From IMG/VR virus record IMGVR_UViG_3300044846_002890, positions 1-41,542 of that record: a stretch of DNA of 41,542 nt; one strand, given 5' to 3'. The DNA is from a virus. Both the position numbers and the translations under genes were made by a program. The notes under the pieces were generated by a model, which had not been told where the DNA came from, did not search any database, and saw nothing but the letters and a program-made list of their open reading frames with translations. Below are positions 31,137 to 39,040 of this stretch, in pieces. Numbering within the stretch: position 1 is the first letter of the stretch; each line of letters opens with the position of its first letter.

Positions 31137-32948
31137 TTATCTCAATTCTCTTAAGTCGAATGTTCTAACACCATCTACTGTAATTCTGCCGTAAAATCTA
31201 TTATTCACCATTTTCTTAGCGTATCTAGTCATGATACCTTTGATTGGTGTAAAGTTGAACGGATTGTACATTGTAGGTGTTAATTGTAGAGGTACATACG
31301 GTGCGTAAATGTAACCTGTGTCTAACAATGATGTTCCTTTGTGTCCCATTAACACTTGGTTTGGTGGGAAGTAAGGGTCACGGTAAACTTGGTAACGACC
31401 TGCTAATGTACCAACTCTTTCAATACCCATGTTGTATTGGTCTTGCTCAGGAGCAGCATTTGATACGTGGAAATATTCCAAGTCATCAAAGATAGCACTG
31501 ATTTCAGAAGAAACAACAATCCAGTTTGCTCCACCTCTTAATGTAGATTTGTGGATTTGTGCTGAAATTTGGTTGATTGCTGTGATTAAAGTTTGGTTCC
31601 AATCTTTTTGAGTGTAAGGAACTGCACTTGAACCCAGACGCTTCCAACCATTGTAGTCCCATCTTAAGTTCCAAGCAGCACCTTTACGTAAATCTCTTAA
31701 GATTTCACGGTCGATTTCAGCCGCAACTTGCTCAGACAATAAAGCTGTTAATTCAGCTTCAGCATCGATGTTGTGGAACGCTGCAACGTCTTGTGCCATT
31801 TCTGGAGACCATTGAGCTCTTAATTTTCTTTCAGTTACAGAAACTGTTACTGACATAAGGTCAAACGATACCTCACCGATTCTATCTTCAAACTCTAAGT
31901 TTTTGTAGATTCTATATGTACCTGTAAACGCTTGAGAATTACTTGCGATTGTTGACGAGAATGTTGAACCTGTGTAACCGTCCATAGAACCGCCACAAGT
32001 AATACATACTGGTACTTGTAAGTCAACTTCTAAGTAGATTTTACCTTCAGCATCACATAAGTTGTCATATTGACCACCATCAGTTCTACTATTAGGGAAT
32101 ACCAACGTAGCGTTGTTATTACCGTACTCAACTATACCTTTACCATATCTCTGAGTTACAACTCTGAATAAGTAAGGGTTGTTAGTGTTAGCAGATGTTG
32201 TTGCATTACCAGCAGCACCTTTAATTGTTAAGTCAGATAAGAAAGCTTCATTATCCATTGGTTGACCATCTGGTCCGATTAATTTACCTGCTCCAGCAGA
32301 TGCAAAACCTGACAAAACTATTAATACTTTTCTGTAATCAGATTCAGTATAAGCAGAAGGAACTAACAAACCTGCAGAATCCCAAGCCACAGTTGTTACG
32401 TTTGCTGTGATTGCAGAATATTGTCCTTTTGAATAGTCAAATAAACCTGGTGGGTCTAATGCTGGTTCGTTACCTTCGTAGAATCTATCATAAAGGTCTT
32501 TAGTTGTGTTGTAGTCGTAACCACTGTTTGGTGTTTGGTTATCAGCTGCGTTTGGTGAACCATACGGTGCGTAGTGAATACCTGTATTCGCTAAGTTAGT
32601 TGGGTCAGTGTACGCTTGAATGTTAGGTACAAAGTAGAATAATTTACCGATTGGTAAGTTCATTGCTTGTACTGAAACGATGTCGTTTGCTAATAATTTA
32701 GAGAATACACGTCTAACGATTGGGAAAACCACTGTTTCAAATGCACCTGTATCAGATGTAGATGATGCTTCATTAATTAAATATGATGCTTGGTTTTCGT
32801 ATAATTGTGCTACGTTTTCTCTCATGTGACCTTTAAGACCTTCTAAAAAGCCTAATTTGTCCCATTTGTTGATTGTGTCTTCTTTGATAACTTTAAGGTG
32901 TTTTAACCCGATATTACCAACAAGACCTGATTCTAATAATGCTCCCAT
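31137..32948 (-). CDS. 23: Major capsid protein, gp23-like
   Basis: A 603-residue T4-type capsid protein, longer than T4 gp23 (521). Near residue 34 FLEGLKGHMRENVAQLYENQ matches the gp23 N-terminal region. LINEASSTSDTGAF places a likely prohead-protease cut after Glu60 (T4 cuts after Glu65). VVFPIVRRVFSKLLANDIVS, VSVTERKLRAQWSPEMAQDV, FHNIDAEAELTALLSEQVAA and AEIDREILRDLRKGA are the core gp23 segments. Near the C-terminus, TLAGRYQVYRDPYFP, GTSLLDTGYIYAPYVPL and GIMTRYAKKMVNNRF complete the match. The middle insertion (with VPVCITCGGSMDGYTG) may be a capsid-surface domain. It is followed by a strong terminator and lies 43 nt after the core protein gene. Confidence 0.93.
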   Translation of the reverse strand: MGALLESGLVGNIGLKHLKVIKEDTINKWDKLGFLEGLKGHMRENVAQLYENQASYLINEASSTSDTGAFETVVFPIVRRVFSKLLANDIVSVQAMNLPIGKLFYFVPNIQAYTDPTNLANTGIHYAPYGSPNAADNQTPNSGYDYNTTKDLYDRFYEGNEPALDPPGLFDYSKGQYSAITANVTTVAWDSAGLLVPSAYTESDYRKVLIVLSGFASAGAGKLIGPDGQPMDNEAFLSDLTIKGAAGNATTSANTNNPYLFRVVTQRYGKGIVEYGNNNATLVFPNSRTDGGQYDNLCDAEGKIYLEVDLQVPVCITCGGSMDGYTGSTFSSTIASNSQAFTGTYRIYKNLEFEDRIGEVSFDLMSVTVSVTERKLRAQWSPEMAQDVAAFHNIDAEAELTALLSEQVAAEIDREILRDLRKGAAWNLRWDYNGWKRLGSSAVPYTQKDWNQTLITAINQISAQIHKSTLRGGANWIVVSSEISAIFDDLEYFHVSNAAPEQDQYNMGIERVGTLAGRYQVYRDPYFPPNQVLMGHKGTSLLDTGYIYAPYVPLQLTPTMYNPFNFTPIKGIMTRYAKKMVNNRFYGRITVDGVRTFDLRELR

Positions 32949-32991
32949 TTTAGTTTTGTTTTGTTTTTAGTTTATTTAAAATTTTTATTTG

Positions 32992-34533
32992 TTACCCTAA
33001 TTTACCCATTAAATCTTTCATTCTTAAGAACTGAGGATTTTCATAAGTTTTTGATTCAATTAGAGTAGTTGATGAACCTGTAGATACTGTTTTGTTTAAT
33101 TTTGCCCCTACTGATTCATTGATTGATTTTGTTTCTACCTTAGATAATTCGTCTTTGATTGACTTATAAAGATTTTTAGATTCTTTTAAAGTTTCAACAT
33201 CGTCAAATCTTCTTAGGATGTTTATTTTTTCTTTTTTAGTAGTTGAGTGTTCTGTGAACAATCTTGTAGCGTAAGCTAAATTTGAATTGAAGATTGCAAC
33301 TTCATTAAGTTTTTCTCTGAAAACATTTAATGCTTTTCTGTACTCTTCATTCTTTTCTCTCAACATTCTAACTTCTTCTTGTGTAGATTCAACTTTAACA
33401 CCATTTTTACCGTAAACATAGTTTCTGTTATTAGTGATGCCTTTTCTTAAACCTCGACCTTCTTTAGAACCCATACCATAAGTTCTTGCAGCTTCTTTGG
33501 TCTCTTCTTTTTCAAAAGCTTTTTCTCCTTTAGAATTTGTCATACCTTTTTTAGTTGTGTAATCTTCTTTACCTTTCATGGTTTTAGATTTATCACCCTT
33601 ATTCATTCCGTAATTACCTTCCTTAGTTTCAGCTTTAACAACTTTAGACTTACCTTCCATGTTAGCACCTTTTTTGTAATCAAATTTAGCTTTACCAGTA
33701 CCAACAGATTTAGGACCTTGTTTCATGTCTTCTTTAAATCCACCTGTTGTTTTCTTGTAACTAAATTTAGGTTTACCCATACCAACACCTTTAGGTTTGT
33801 AGGTTTCATTAGTTAAATCTTCCATGTCATCTTCTTCCATCATTTCAGAATCTTCCATATCATCTTCTTCCATCATTTCAGAATCGTCATCTAATGTGAT
33901 TTCGTAAACAACGTCATCGTCATCTTCAGAGTCAACACCTGACATATCTCCACTAAATATAGCGTCAATTACGTCATCAACTGATTCGTCAGTTTCTTCC
34001 ATCATTTCAGAATCTTCCATGTCATTTTCTTCCATTTCATCTTCTTCCATCATTTCAGAATCGTCTTCCATCATGTCATCTTCTGATTCACCAAGCTTAA
34101 CAAGATATTCTACATCAGCGTTATCGTCAGTTAAATGAACATTCTCACCGTCTTTTTTAACAATGATTCCGTCATTTTCACCCATCGCTTTAAACACTTT
34201 CAAAATTTCTTCGTCAGAAGCGTCAGTTAAATCAATTGGAGTTTCGTCTGAATCCATACCAAAGTCCATTTCCATATCGTCATCAAATTCCATATCGTCA
34301 TCTGAGCCAATAGTCATGTCCATGTCTACTTCATCATTATCAGCGGACATATCCATGTCAGCATCTAATTCAACCTCATCTTCGTCATCTTGTTCGGAAA
34401 GAGATTCTTTTACTAGTTGATTGATTTCTTCCTTCATAGTAGAAGCAAGTATTCCTTTTGCGTTTTCGGCTATAGCTTCTTCAACTTGTTTCATTTGAAT
34501 AAGAGCCTCTTGAACTAATTTGTTTTCTTTCAT
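32992..34533 (-). CDS. 22: Prohead core/scaffolding protein, gp22-like, with acidic and Lys/Gly repeats
   Basis: A 513-residue protein placed between the protease block and the capsid gene, where T4 has gp22. Residues about 50-240 are an extreme acidic tract with repeated DSEMMEEDDMED-type units. Residues about 245-370 switch to basic GK-rich repeats (GKPKFSYKK, GKAKFDYKK). The C-terminal third has helices (VRMLREKNEEYRKALNVFRE, YATRLFTEHSTTKKEKINIL) like the scaffold core of T4-type phages and ends LMGKLG. SLSE and LIES are possible (I/L)xE protease sites. An acid/base split of this size is unusual and suggests a polyampholyte scaffold. It ends 43 nt before the capsid gene, in the same unit. 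Confidence 0.78.
   Translation of the reverse strand: MKENKLVQEALIQMKQVEEAIAENAKGILASTMKEEINQLVKESLSEQDDEDEVELDADMDMSADNDEVDMDMTIGSDDDMEFDDDMEMDFGMDSDETPIDLTDASDEEILKVFKAMGENDGIIVKKDGENVHLTDDNADVEYLVKLGESEDDMMEDDSEMMEEDEMEENDMEDSEMMEETDESVDDVIDAIFSGDMSGVDSEDDDDVVYEITLDDDSEMMEEDDMEDSEMMEEDDMEDLTNETYKPKGVGMGKPKFSYKKTTGGFKEDMKQGPKSVGTGKAKFDYKKGANMEGKSKVVKAETKEGNYGMNKGDKSKTMKGKEDYTTKKGMTNSKGEKAFEKEETKEAARTYGMGSKEGRGLRKGITNNRNYVYGKNGVKVESTQEEVRMLREKNEEYRKALNVFREKLNEVAIFNSNLAYATRLFTEHSTTKKEKINILRRFDDVETLKESKNLYKSIKDELSKVETKSINESVGAKLNKTVSTGSSTTLIESKTYENPQFLRMKDLMGKLG
33820..34085 (-). repeat. Acidic coding repeats in the core protein gene
   Basis: Imperfect repeats on the minus strand, encoding EMMEEDDMEDS-type units with alternating Met, Glu and Asp. 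DNA units of roughly 33 bp share CATCATTTCAGAATC-like stretches on the plus strand. They extend the acidic domain of the scaffold and stay in frame. Confidence 0.8.
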
Positions 34534-34557
34534 ATAGAAAATCTATTTATTTTAACT

Positions 34558-34565
34558 AATAAATA
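34558..34565 (-). promoter_or_regulatory. Candidate late-promoter-like element TATTTATT
   Basis: TATTTATT on the minus strand, 24 nt before the core protein ATG. Together with the distal copy at 34665-34672 it makes the gap before the core and capsid genes the densest regulatory region of the window. Confidence 0.4.
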
Positions 34566-34664
34566 TTACCAAAAAACAAAAAATATCGTTTTTTAATTAT
34601 ATATCTTTAATTTTTTGGTGTTTTATGAATTCTAATCTTGCAGAAATGCAATATTGTATCAACA

Positions 34665-34672
34665 TATAAATA
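34665..34672 (-). promoter_or_regulatory. Candidate late-promoter-like element TATTTATA (distal)
   Basis: TATTTATA on the minus strand, just after the terminator of the upstream unit (34688-34710) and about 131 nt before the core protein ATG. This is the expected place for the main promoter of the core/capsid unit. On the plus strand it reads TATAAATA with no suitable gene downstream. Confidence 0.45.
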
Positions 34673-34687
34673 TACCCAAGCAAAAAA

Positions 34688-34710
34688 AAAGTGGTCACAA
34701 GGACCACTTT
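34688..34710 (-). terminator. Terminator of the packaging/protease unit
   Basis: AAAGTGGTC, loop ACAAG, GACCACTTT: a 9-bp stem followed on the minus strand by a T-run. It lies about 25 nt past the stop of the DUF4494-like gene and separates the terminase-portal-protease unit from the core-capsid unit. Confidence 0.88.
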
Positions 34711-34734
34711 TAAACAATTTGAATGTAATAACAA

Positions 34735-34944
34735 TTATTCAATTACTTCGTCTATTTTACTTTCAGAAACAGAGGTTATTCTCCAATCATGAGTAAAACC
34801 TTCATATTTTGTAGTTACCTTTGCTTCTACATCGGTAACAGAATATCCTCTTACAAGTTTTTCTTCTCTGATTTTTTTAATTTTACCACTATTTTCGTCA
34901 GGTAAATCATACTGAACTTTTGCTACAAAAAATTTTTCTTCCAT
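34735..34944 (-). CDS. DUF4494-like small protein
   Basis: A 69-residue protein. FFVAKVQYDLPDENSGKIKK, then REEKLVRGYSVTDVEAKVT and EGFTHDWRITSVSESKIDEV fit what I recall of DUF4494, a small beta-rich family found in Bacteroidota and their phages (F/W-x-x-K-V-x-Y near the N-terminus, an A-x-T/S-F-T/V-E/D-A-E-A segment in the middle). It lies 8 nt after the protease gene and ends before a terminator, so it is the last gene of the packaging unit. Role unknown. Its presence supports a Bacteroidota host. Confidence 0.65.
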   Translation of the reverse strand: MEEKFFVAKVQYDLPDENSGKIKKIREEKLVRGYSVTDVEAKVTTKYEGFTHDWRITSVSESKIDEVIE

Positions 34945-34952
34945 AATTAATT

Positions 34953-35675
34953 TTATTTTCCCAAATAATCGGTTAATTTTTTCATTAAGTCAACTCCTTT
35001 GGATTGAAATTCTGAATTTTCTGGTGAATTATGTCTTTTTTCTTCTTCTAAGTTTTCTTCATACTTACTTCTATCGTCAGGATTAGTAAACAAATATGCT
35101 CCTGGAGTTGATGGGGATGATACCAAGTCAAAACAAATTAATTCAAAATCATCTTGTACTTCGTTTCTTTCACCAACTTTTTTTAAGGAACCTACACCTC
35201 TTGAGGAAACTCCCATTGTAACACCTTGTCTCATTAAGTTAGCTGCTTGGTCTCCTTTAGTTGATACAATACCTCTTTCGTGAAATCCTGGTGATGTTAA
35301 TAATTTAAGTTTACCCATTAGGATATTTTTATCCCACCATATGTCTGTAATAATGTGTGATACCCTATCTAAGTCAATTAAAGACGACTCAGGGTGATTA
35401 AGTTCTGAGGTTGATAACCCCTTGGCAATCGCCTTCTTATAGTTTTCAGCTTCTCTTTTTAATATCCTTTCAGGATAAAATCTTCCATTTCTATTTGGTG
35501 TGTCGTATTTTTGTAACACAGCATAAAACTCAAATGGATTCCTATAATCTAAATTTGCTGCTTCCTTTAACATTTCTGAATTACGTATGTCTTTTGGGGA
35601 AACCCAACCAGCATCCATCTCTATCAATATACCATGACCGACTTCACTTGCTTCTAAAATTCTTAATTGTTTCAT
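34953..35675 (-). CDS. 21: Prohead protease, gp21-like (S80 family)
   Basis: A 240-residue serine protease that, in T4-like phages, processes the core and capsid proteins before DNA packaging. VLQKYDTPNRNGRFYPERIL (about 53-72) is the conserved N-terminal segment. ELNHPESSLIDLDRVSHIIT holds the catalytic His94, and MGVSSRGVGSL holds the catalytic Ser (157 or 158). FELICFDLVSSPSTPGAYL is the conserved C-terminal part of the fold. Length is close to T4 gp21 (212). It is preceded by a TATTTATC element at 35689 and lies between the 143-residue gene and the DUF4494-like gene. Its expected (I/L)xE specificity matches sites noted in the capsid and other proteins here. Confidence 0.93.
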   Translation of the reverse strand: MKQLRILEASEVGHGILIEMDAGWVSPKDIRNSEMLKEAANLDYRNPFEFYAVLQKYDTPNRNGRFYPERILKREAENYKKAIAKGLSTSELNHPESSLIDLDRVSHIITDIWWDKNILMGKLKLLTSPGFHERGIVSTKGDQAANLMRQGVTMGVSSRGVGSLKKVGERNEVQDDFELICFDLVSSPSTPGAYLFTNPDDRSKYEENLEEEKRHNSPENSEFQSKGVDLMKKLTDYLGK

Positions 35676-35688
35676 TAATAGTTTTTAA

Positions 35689-35696
35689 GATAAATA
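35689..35696 (-). promoter_or_regulatory. Candidate late-promoter-like element TATTTATC
   Basis: TATTTATC on the minus strand, 13 nt before the prohead protease ATG, in a 37-bp gap after the 143-residue gene. Confidence 0.4.
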
Positions 35697-35712
35697 TATC
35701 AAACACTCATCT

Positions 35713-36144
35713 TTATTTACTTTTTGATATTGAAAAATCAAAGTATTTGTTTTCAATAACATTATCTCTTATAATATTTCTCACAATTTTTTTAATTGAT
35801 TCTTTTAATTCGGGCGATTTAAAATCAAATTCTTGGTTAGTATATAAATTAACTTCTAAGTTAAAAAATGATTTTTTCCCGTGTGATATTCCACTTGTTC
35901 TTAGGTCTAAATCAACAATACTGTTTTCTTTAAACAAACTTGAGTCTATTGAATTAAAGACAGAATGTTTTATTTCTCGGTTTAGATTACACACGACCCG
36001 ATTCCAATTGTCGTGTTCAAATTTGGGGGAAACCCATGATTGAATGTTTATGTATAATGATTTTAAATTTTTAGAATCTACTGTACCATATACCGATTTT
36101 ATCGGACTGAATAGATTTAACTTTACACTTTTTCCTTTTTTCAT
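35713..36144 (-). CDS. Hypothetical protein in the gp67/gp68 position
   Basis: A 143-residue basic protein starting MKKGKSVKLNLFSPIKSVYG. It reads as a mix of strands and helices (SLYINIQSWVSPKF, WNRVVCNLNREIKHSVF, FFNLEVNLYTNQEFDF) and ends with a helix (IKKIVRNIIRDNVIENKYF). No enzyme motif. In T4 the small prohead proteins gp67 and gp68 lie between the portal and protease genes, and this gene and the 232-residue gene occupy that place, so an analogous prohead role is inferred from position only. The neighbouring bS21 gene is on the opposite strand; the divergent gap (36145-36246) is T-rich and holds no terminator. Confidence 0.6.
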   Translation of the reverse strand: MKKGKSVKLNLFSPIKSVYGTVDSKNLKSLYINIQSWVSPKFEHDNWNRVVCNLNREIKHSVFNSIDSSLFKENSIVDLDLRTSGISHGKKSFFNLEVNLYTNQEFDFKSPELKESIKKIVRNIIRDNVIENKYFDFSISKSK

Positions 36145-36246
36145 TAATTTTCATTGATGTCAATGTTTATTTGTTTTTTTTTAAAAATAACACAAATAAC
36201 TTCCATTGTCAAAAATTTTTTAATAAATTGCGATATTTCTAATAAT
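36145..36246 (+). promoter_or_regulatory. AT-rich leader of the bS21 gene
   Basis: A 102-bp divergent gap before the plus-strand bS21 gene. A TTG at 36208-36210 and AT-rich candidate -7 boxes (TAAATTG, TATTTCTA) are present, but spacing does not fit the TAnnTTTG promoter well. There is no Shine-Dalgarno sequence before ATG 36247. A promoter must exist for this isolated gene, but I cannot pinpoint it. Confidence 0.3.
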
Positions 36247-36435
36247 ATGCTAATAGTACAAGTAAAAAAAGACGGAATAGAAAAAGCCTTAAAAACTTTA
36301 AAATCTAAAGTTATTAAGACTAAACAAAATCAAATTCTATTTGAAAAAAAAGAATTTGTTAAAAAATCTGTGGTAAGACGAGCTCAGATATTGAAAGCGT
36401 CGTATGTTCAAAAAGTAAAAAATTCTTTAAATTGA
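36247..36435 (+). CDS. rpsU: Phage-encoded ribosomal protein bS21
   Basis: A 62-residue protein; I start at ATG 36247 because the in-frame region upstream is AT-rich and unlike bS21. MLIVQVKKDGIEKALKTLK matches the bS21 N-terminal strand and first helix, and VKKSVVRRAQILKASYVQK matches the second half, especially the Bacteroidota form with KPSVxKRAQxxKAxYVQ. The length is normal for bS21. bS21 is a small-subunit protein near the 16S 3' end that affects initiation and, in Bacteroidota, occlusion of the anti-Shine-Dalgarno sequence. It is on the plus strand alone among minus-strand head genes and overlaps the convergent 232-residue gene by 9 nt. Probably redirects or supports translation during infection. 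Confidence 0.9.
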   Translation: MLIVQVKKDGIEKALKTLKSKVIKTKQNQILFEKKEFVKKSVVRRAQILKASYVQKVKNSLN

Positions 36436-37125
36436 TTCTTCCAAGTTCTTTAACTTAAGAAAATTCAATTGGTCAAACTTTTCAGTTTTTAACCTATCTA
36501 TGGTTTCAGACAATTTTGTCTTTAATTCAAACTCCTCTTCTTTCTCCAAAATAACATTAAGTTTGTTGATTGCGCTTTCACGAATAGTTTCAAACTTGTC
36601 TTCAAGAGATTTTGAATCTTCAGATATTAATTGAAGAAATTCTTTTTTAGATGACTCATCAAGATTATCAACATATTTGTTTAAAGTCTGATTCGCAATA
36701 CTAACCATTGATTTTAATGGAATATTGATAGATTCTTTAACAACACTATTTGTTGAGGTTAACACACTTGTAATATTTTTTTTAGAATTTACTCTCTCTA
36801 ACAAATTTAACTTATTTGTATAAACAAGAGCGTCAATATCAGAATATTTGTTCGTAACATTTTCTGATAGAGTTTTTGGTAATTTAATACTCGGCAGTAA
36901 TTGTTGAATTAAACTAATACCTTCTTCTAAAAAGTCTTTAGCATCAGATTCGTTTAGTCCTTGAGGTGTACTCAGTTGTTCGTATAAAGAATACAATTTA
37001 GACATAGTTTTGTTATTCAAAACATTATGTTTAAATTCTTTTAACGATTTCTTGAATTCCTTTTCATCTTTGTAGGATTCAATTAGATTGTTTTCAATTA
37101 TGGATTTGATTTTTCCGAAAGTCAT
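36427..37125 (-). CDS. Helical protein in the gp67/gp68 position
   Basis: A 232-residue protein, almost entirely helical and charged (KEFKKSLKEFKHNVLNNKTM, AINKLNVILEKEEEFELKTK). FLEEGISLIQQLLPSIKL is the most hydrophobic stretch, but no transmembrane helix is clear. NNLIES near residue 12 contains a possible (I/L)xE protease site. It follows the portal gene by 24 nt, so by position it is analogous to T4 prohead proteins gp67 or gp68, a scaffold-like role. There is no sequence evidence beyond composition. The 3' end overlaps the bS21 gene by 9 nt. A TATTTATA element lies in the gap before its start. Confidence 0.6.
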   Translation of the reverse strand: MTFGKIKSIIENNLIESYKDEKEFKKSLKEFKHNVLNNKTMSKLYSLYEQLSTPQGLNESDAKDFLEEGISLIQQLLPSIKLPKTLSENVTNKYSDIDALVYTNKLNLLERVNSKKNITSVLTSTNSVVKESINIPLKSMVSIANQTLNKYVDNLDESSKKEFLQLISEDSKSLEDKFETIRESAINKLNVILEKEEEFELKTKLSETIDRLKTEKFDQLNFLKLKNLEESI

Positions 37126-37141
37126 TATAGTGTGTTTTCAA

Positions 37142-37149
37142 TATAAATA
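37142..37149 (-). promoter_or_regulatory. Candidate late-promoter-like element TATTTATA
   Basis: TATTTATA on the minus strand abuts the portal stop codon and lies 16 nt before the ATG of the 232-residue protein. Its position in a 24-bp gap makes a chance match less likely than in longer spacers. Confidence 0.45.
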
Positions 37150-39003
37150 TTAGGAGTTTAGTAACTTATCCAATTCTTTTGAAATTTCTCCTAAAGATTG
37201 TTGCCCTTGACCTAAATCTAAAAATGTTGACCCCTCTAATAAGTTACTTTCAATCAATAAATTCATGTTTTTCATTCTTGATTCTGGAGTAACTGCAGTT
37301 TCTCCACCTTCAGGTGCCCCGCCTTCAGCTGGTGGTGGTGCAACTTCTTCTCCACCTCCCGCAGGCGGTGGTGCGGTTTCAAATCCACCTCCACCTCCAA
37401 ATGATTCTTCACCACCTGTAGTTGTTGATGCTGTTGCGGTACCTCCTGTGGTACTACCATAAAGTTTATCTATATTATCAAATAAACCTGTCTTAGTAAT
37501 AACTGTAGGAGTAGCTTTAAGTTCTTCACCAACAGCTCTTTCAATTCTTTGTTGTTGTAAATCTAATCTAATTTCTTCGTCAGACCAATTGAAGATGTGT
37601 TTTTTAGCCCAAGTAGAAGATGTAGGTTGAATACCGTTTCCTGGGTCAGCGACTAAATCTTTATATAATAAAACTTTTTCTTTCCAAACATCAATTTTTA
37701 ATAAATCCGCTTGTGTAGATGGGTTAGATAGACCTAATGTAAAGTTTTGTAATTCGTCTTCAAATCCTAATAAAAATAAATGCACAATCGCAATTTTATT
37801 TAATTCGGCAATCATACTTTTTTGAATTCTGTTGATTGTACGAGCAAAACGAATATCTTGTAATGATAAGTTTTTACCATCACCAACAACTTCTTCAAAT
37901 CCTAAAAACGCTTTAGGTACACGAAGTGCTGTTAATAATTTCTTTTGAATATATTCAATGTCGGCAATCTCTGATAAGTTAGTCGCACCAGGTAATGTTG
38001 TAATTGGGTCTGGTGCCGCAGGGTCACGAACAGGAATAAAGTAATCTTGGTCAACCGCCATTTGGTTGAATCTCATATCCACATTTCCTGTTTTGGCGTC
38101 CACAATTTGTTCTCTTTTAAACTTATTGGCAACACGGTTTACGTATGCTTCAACGTCATCATCATTCATGTTTCCAACGAATACTTTAAACATTCTTCTT
38201 TCAGGTGCACGTGATGTACGATAGATTAACATTGCATCTTCTGATAACAATAATTGTTTCCAAATACGTCTTGCTTTTTCCAACATAGAAGTACCATAAG
38301 GAAGTTTTCGGTCATCACCCAATAATCTAAAGTGAGCTATTTCCCATGATTGAAATTCCATGTTTCTATTTTTCCAAGTAAAATGAAGAGCCTTTTTATT
38401 CTCATCTTTTTCTTGTGTAATATCAACAGTAATTTTAGCACTAACTCCAACCTCATGTCTTTCAATTTCAATTGTCGGTAATTGTTGACAACCAACAATA
38501 CCTTTTTCAGGGTCTAGTTTAAGGTAAACAAAGTTATCACCATACTTACAAGTGTTTCTTGTCCACATTGGTAAGTTGGTGTTAATATCTAAATTGTTGT
38601 TAAATAAATCAGCTAATACTGATTTAATACGTTTTGATTCAGAATAAATTTGAAGGATAAAACCATCTTCGTTTGTTGTTGTAGATTCTTCAGAATAAAT
38701 GTCCAACGCCGCTGAAATCTCAGGAGTATATTCCATTGATTCGTAATCATACTGAGCGGATAATCTTGATGGTTCATAATAAATCGCTTGAGAATATAGG
38801 TTGTTTTCAACCTTAGCCCATTGGTTTGTTAAATAAAATGTTTGTTGCGCTTGGAGTTTTTCTCTTTCATAATCATCACGATTTGGAGTACGCAAAAGTT
38901 CTTTCTTATCAAACTTAAAAGTTGGATAATCTTGTTTTAATAATGAATTAGGTCCAAATGTTTTTGACAGTCTCTGCCATACCGTAAGATTATTATCGCT
39001 CAT
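37150..39003 (-). CDS. 20: Portal protein, gp20-like
   Basis: A 617-residue T4-type portal, somewhat longer than T4 gp20 (524). The N-terminus (TVWQRLSKTFGPNSLLKQDY) leads to YTPEISAALDIYSEESTTTN and DINTNLPMWTRNTCKYGDNF, the conserved dodecamer wing. GTSMLEKARRIWKQLLLSED, YRTSRAPERRMFKVFVGNM, TNLSEIADIEYIQKKLL and RVPKAFLGFEEVVGDG are typical gp20 segments; the stem and crown follow. Residues about 520-580 form a Gly/Pro/Glu insertion (GGGGGFETAPPPAGGGEEV and more) just before the C-terminus, absent from T4. The gene lies directly after the terminase, with a TATTTATA element in the gap. Confidence 0.92.
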   Translation of the reverse strand: MSDNNLTVWQRLSKTFGPNSLLKQDYPTFKFDKKELLRTPNRDDYEREKLQAQQTFYLTNQWAKVENNLYSQAIYYEPSRLSAQYDYESMEYTPEISAALDIYSEESTTTNEDGFILQIYSESKRIKSVLADLFNNNLDINTNLPMWTRNTCKYGDNFVYLKLDPEKGIVGCQQLPTIEIERHEVGVSAKITVDITQEKDENKKALHFTWKNRNMEFQSWEIAHFRLLGDDRKLPYGTSMLEKARRIWKQLLLSEDAMLIYRTSRAPERRMFKVFVGNMNDDDVEAYVNRVANKFKREQIVDAKTGNVDMRFNQMAVDQDYFIPVRDPAAPDPITTLPGATNLSEIADIEYIQKKLLTALRVPKAFLGFEEVVGDGKNLSLQDIRFARTINRIQKSMIAELNKIAIVHLFLLGFEDELQNFTLGLSNPSTQADLLKIDVWKEKVLLYKDLVADPGNGIQPTSSTWAKKHIFNWSDEEIRLDLQQQRIERAVGEELKATPTVITKTGLFDNIDKLYGSTTGGTATASTTTGGEESFGGGGGFETAPPPAGGGEEVAPPPAEGGAPEGGETAVTPESRMKNMNLLIESNLLEGSTFLDLGQGQQSLGEISKELDKLLNS

Positions 39004-39031
39004 ATGTTAAATTTACTAATTACCTTGATAA

Positions 39032-39039
39032 TATAAATA
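39032..39039 (-). promoter_or_regulatory. Candidate late-promoter-like element TATTTATA
   Basis: TATTTATA on the minus strand, 28 nt before the portal ATG and immediately after the terminase stop codon. Confidence 0.45.
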
Positions 39040-39040
39040 G

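Noticed and set aside
34163-34420. Ser-rich plus-strand ORF
   Set aside because: Antisense of the acidic Asp/Glu/Met tract in the core protein gene; such tracts give Ser-rich shadows.
35411-36043. Plus-strand 210-residue ORF antisense to the protease and the 143-aa gene
   Set aside because: The minus-strand frames hold a clear gp21-like protease and a consistent small gene; the plus-strand frame is hydrophobic noise crossing both.
36154-36246. 31-residue N-terminal extension of bS21
   Set aside because: The extension (MMSMFICFFL...) is unlike bS21, AT-rich and lacks start context; ATG 36247 gives a normal-length bS21.
37272-37462. Pro-rich plus-strand ORF and His/Gln-rich minus-strand ORF
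   Set aside because: Both are alternative frames of the Gly/Pro/Glu insertion in the portal gene.
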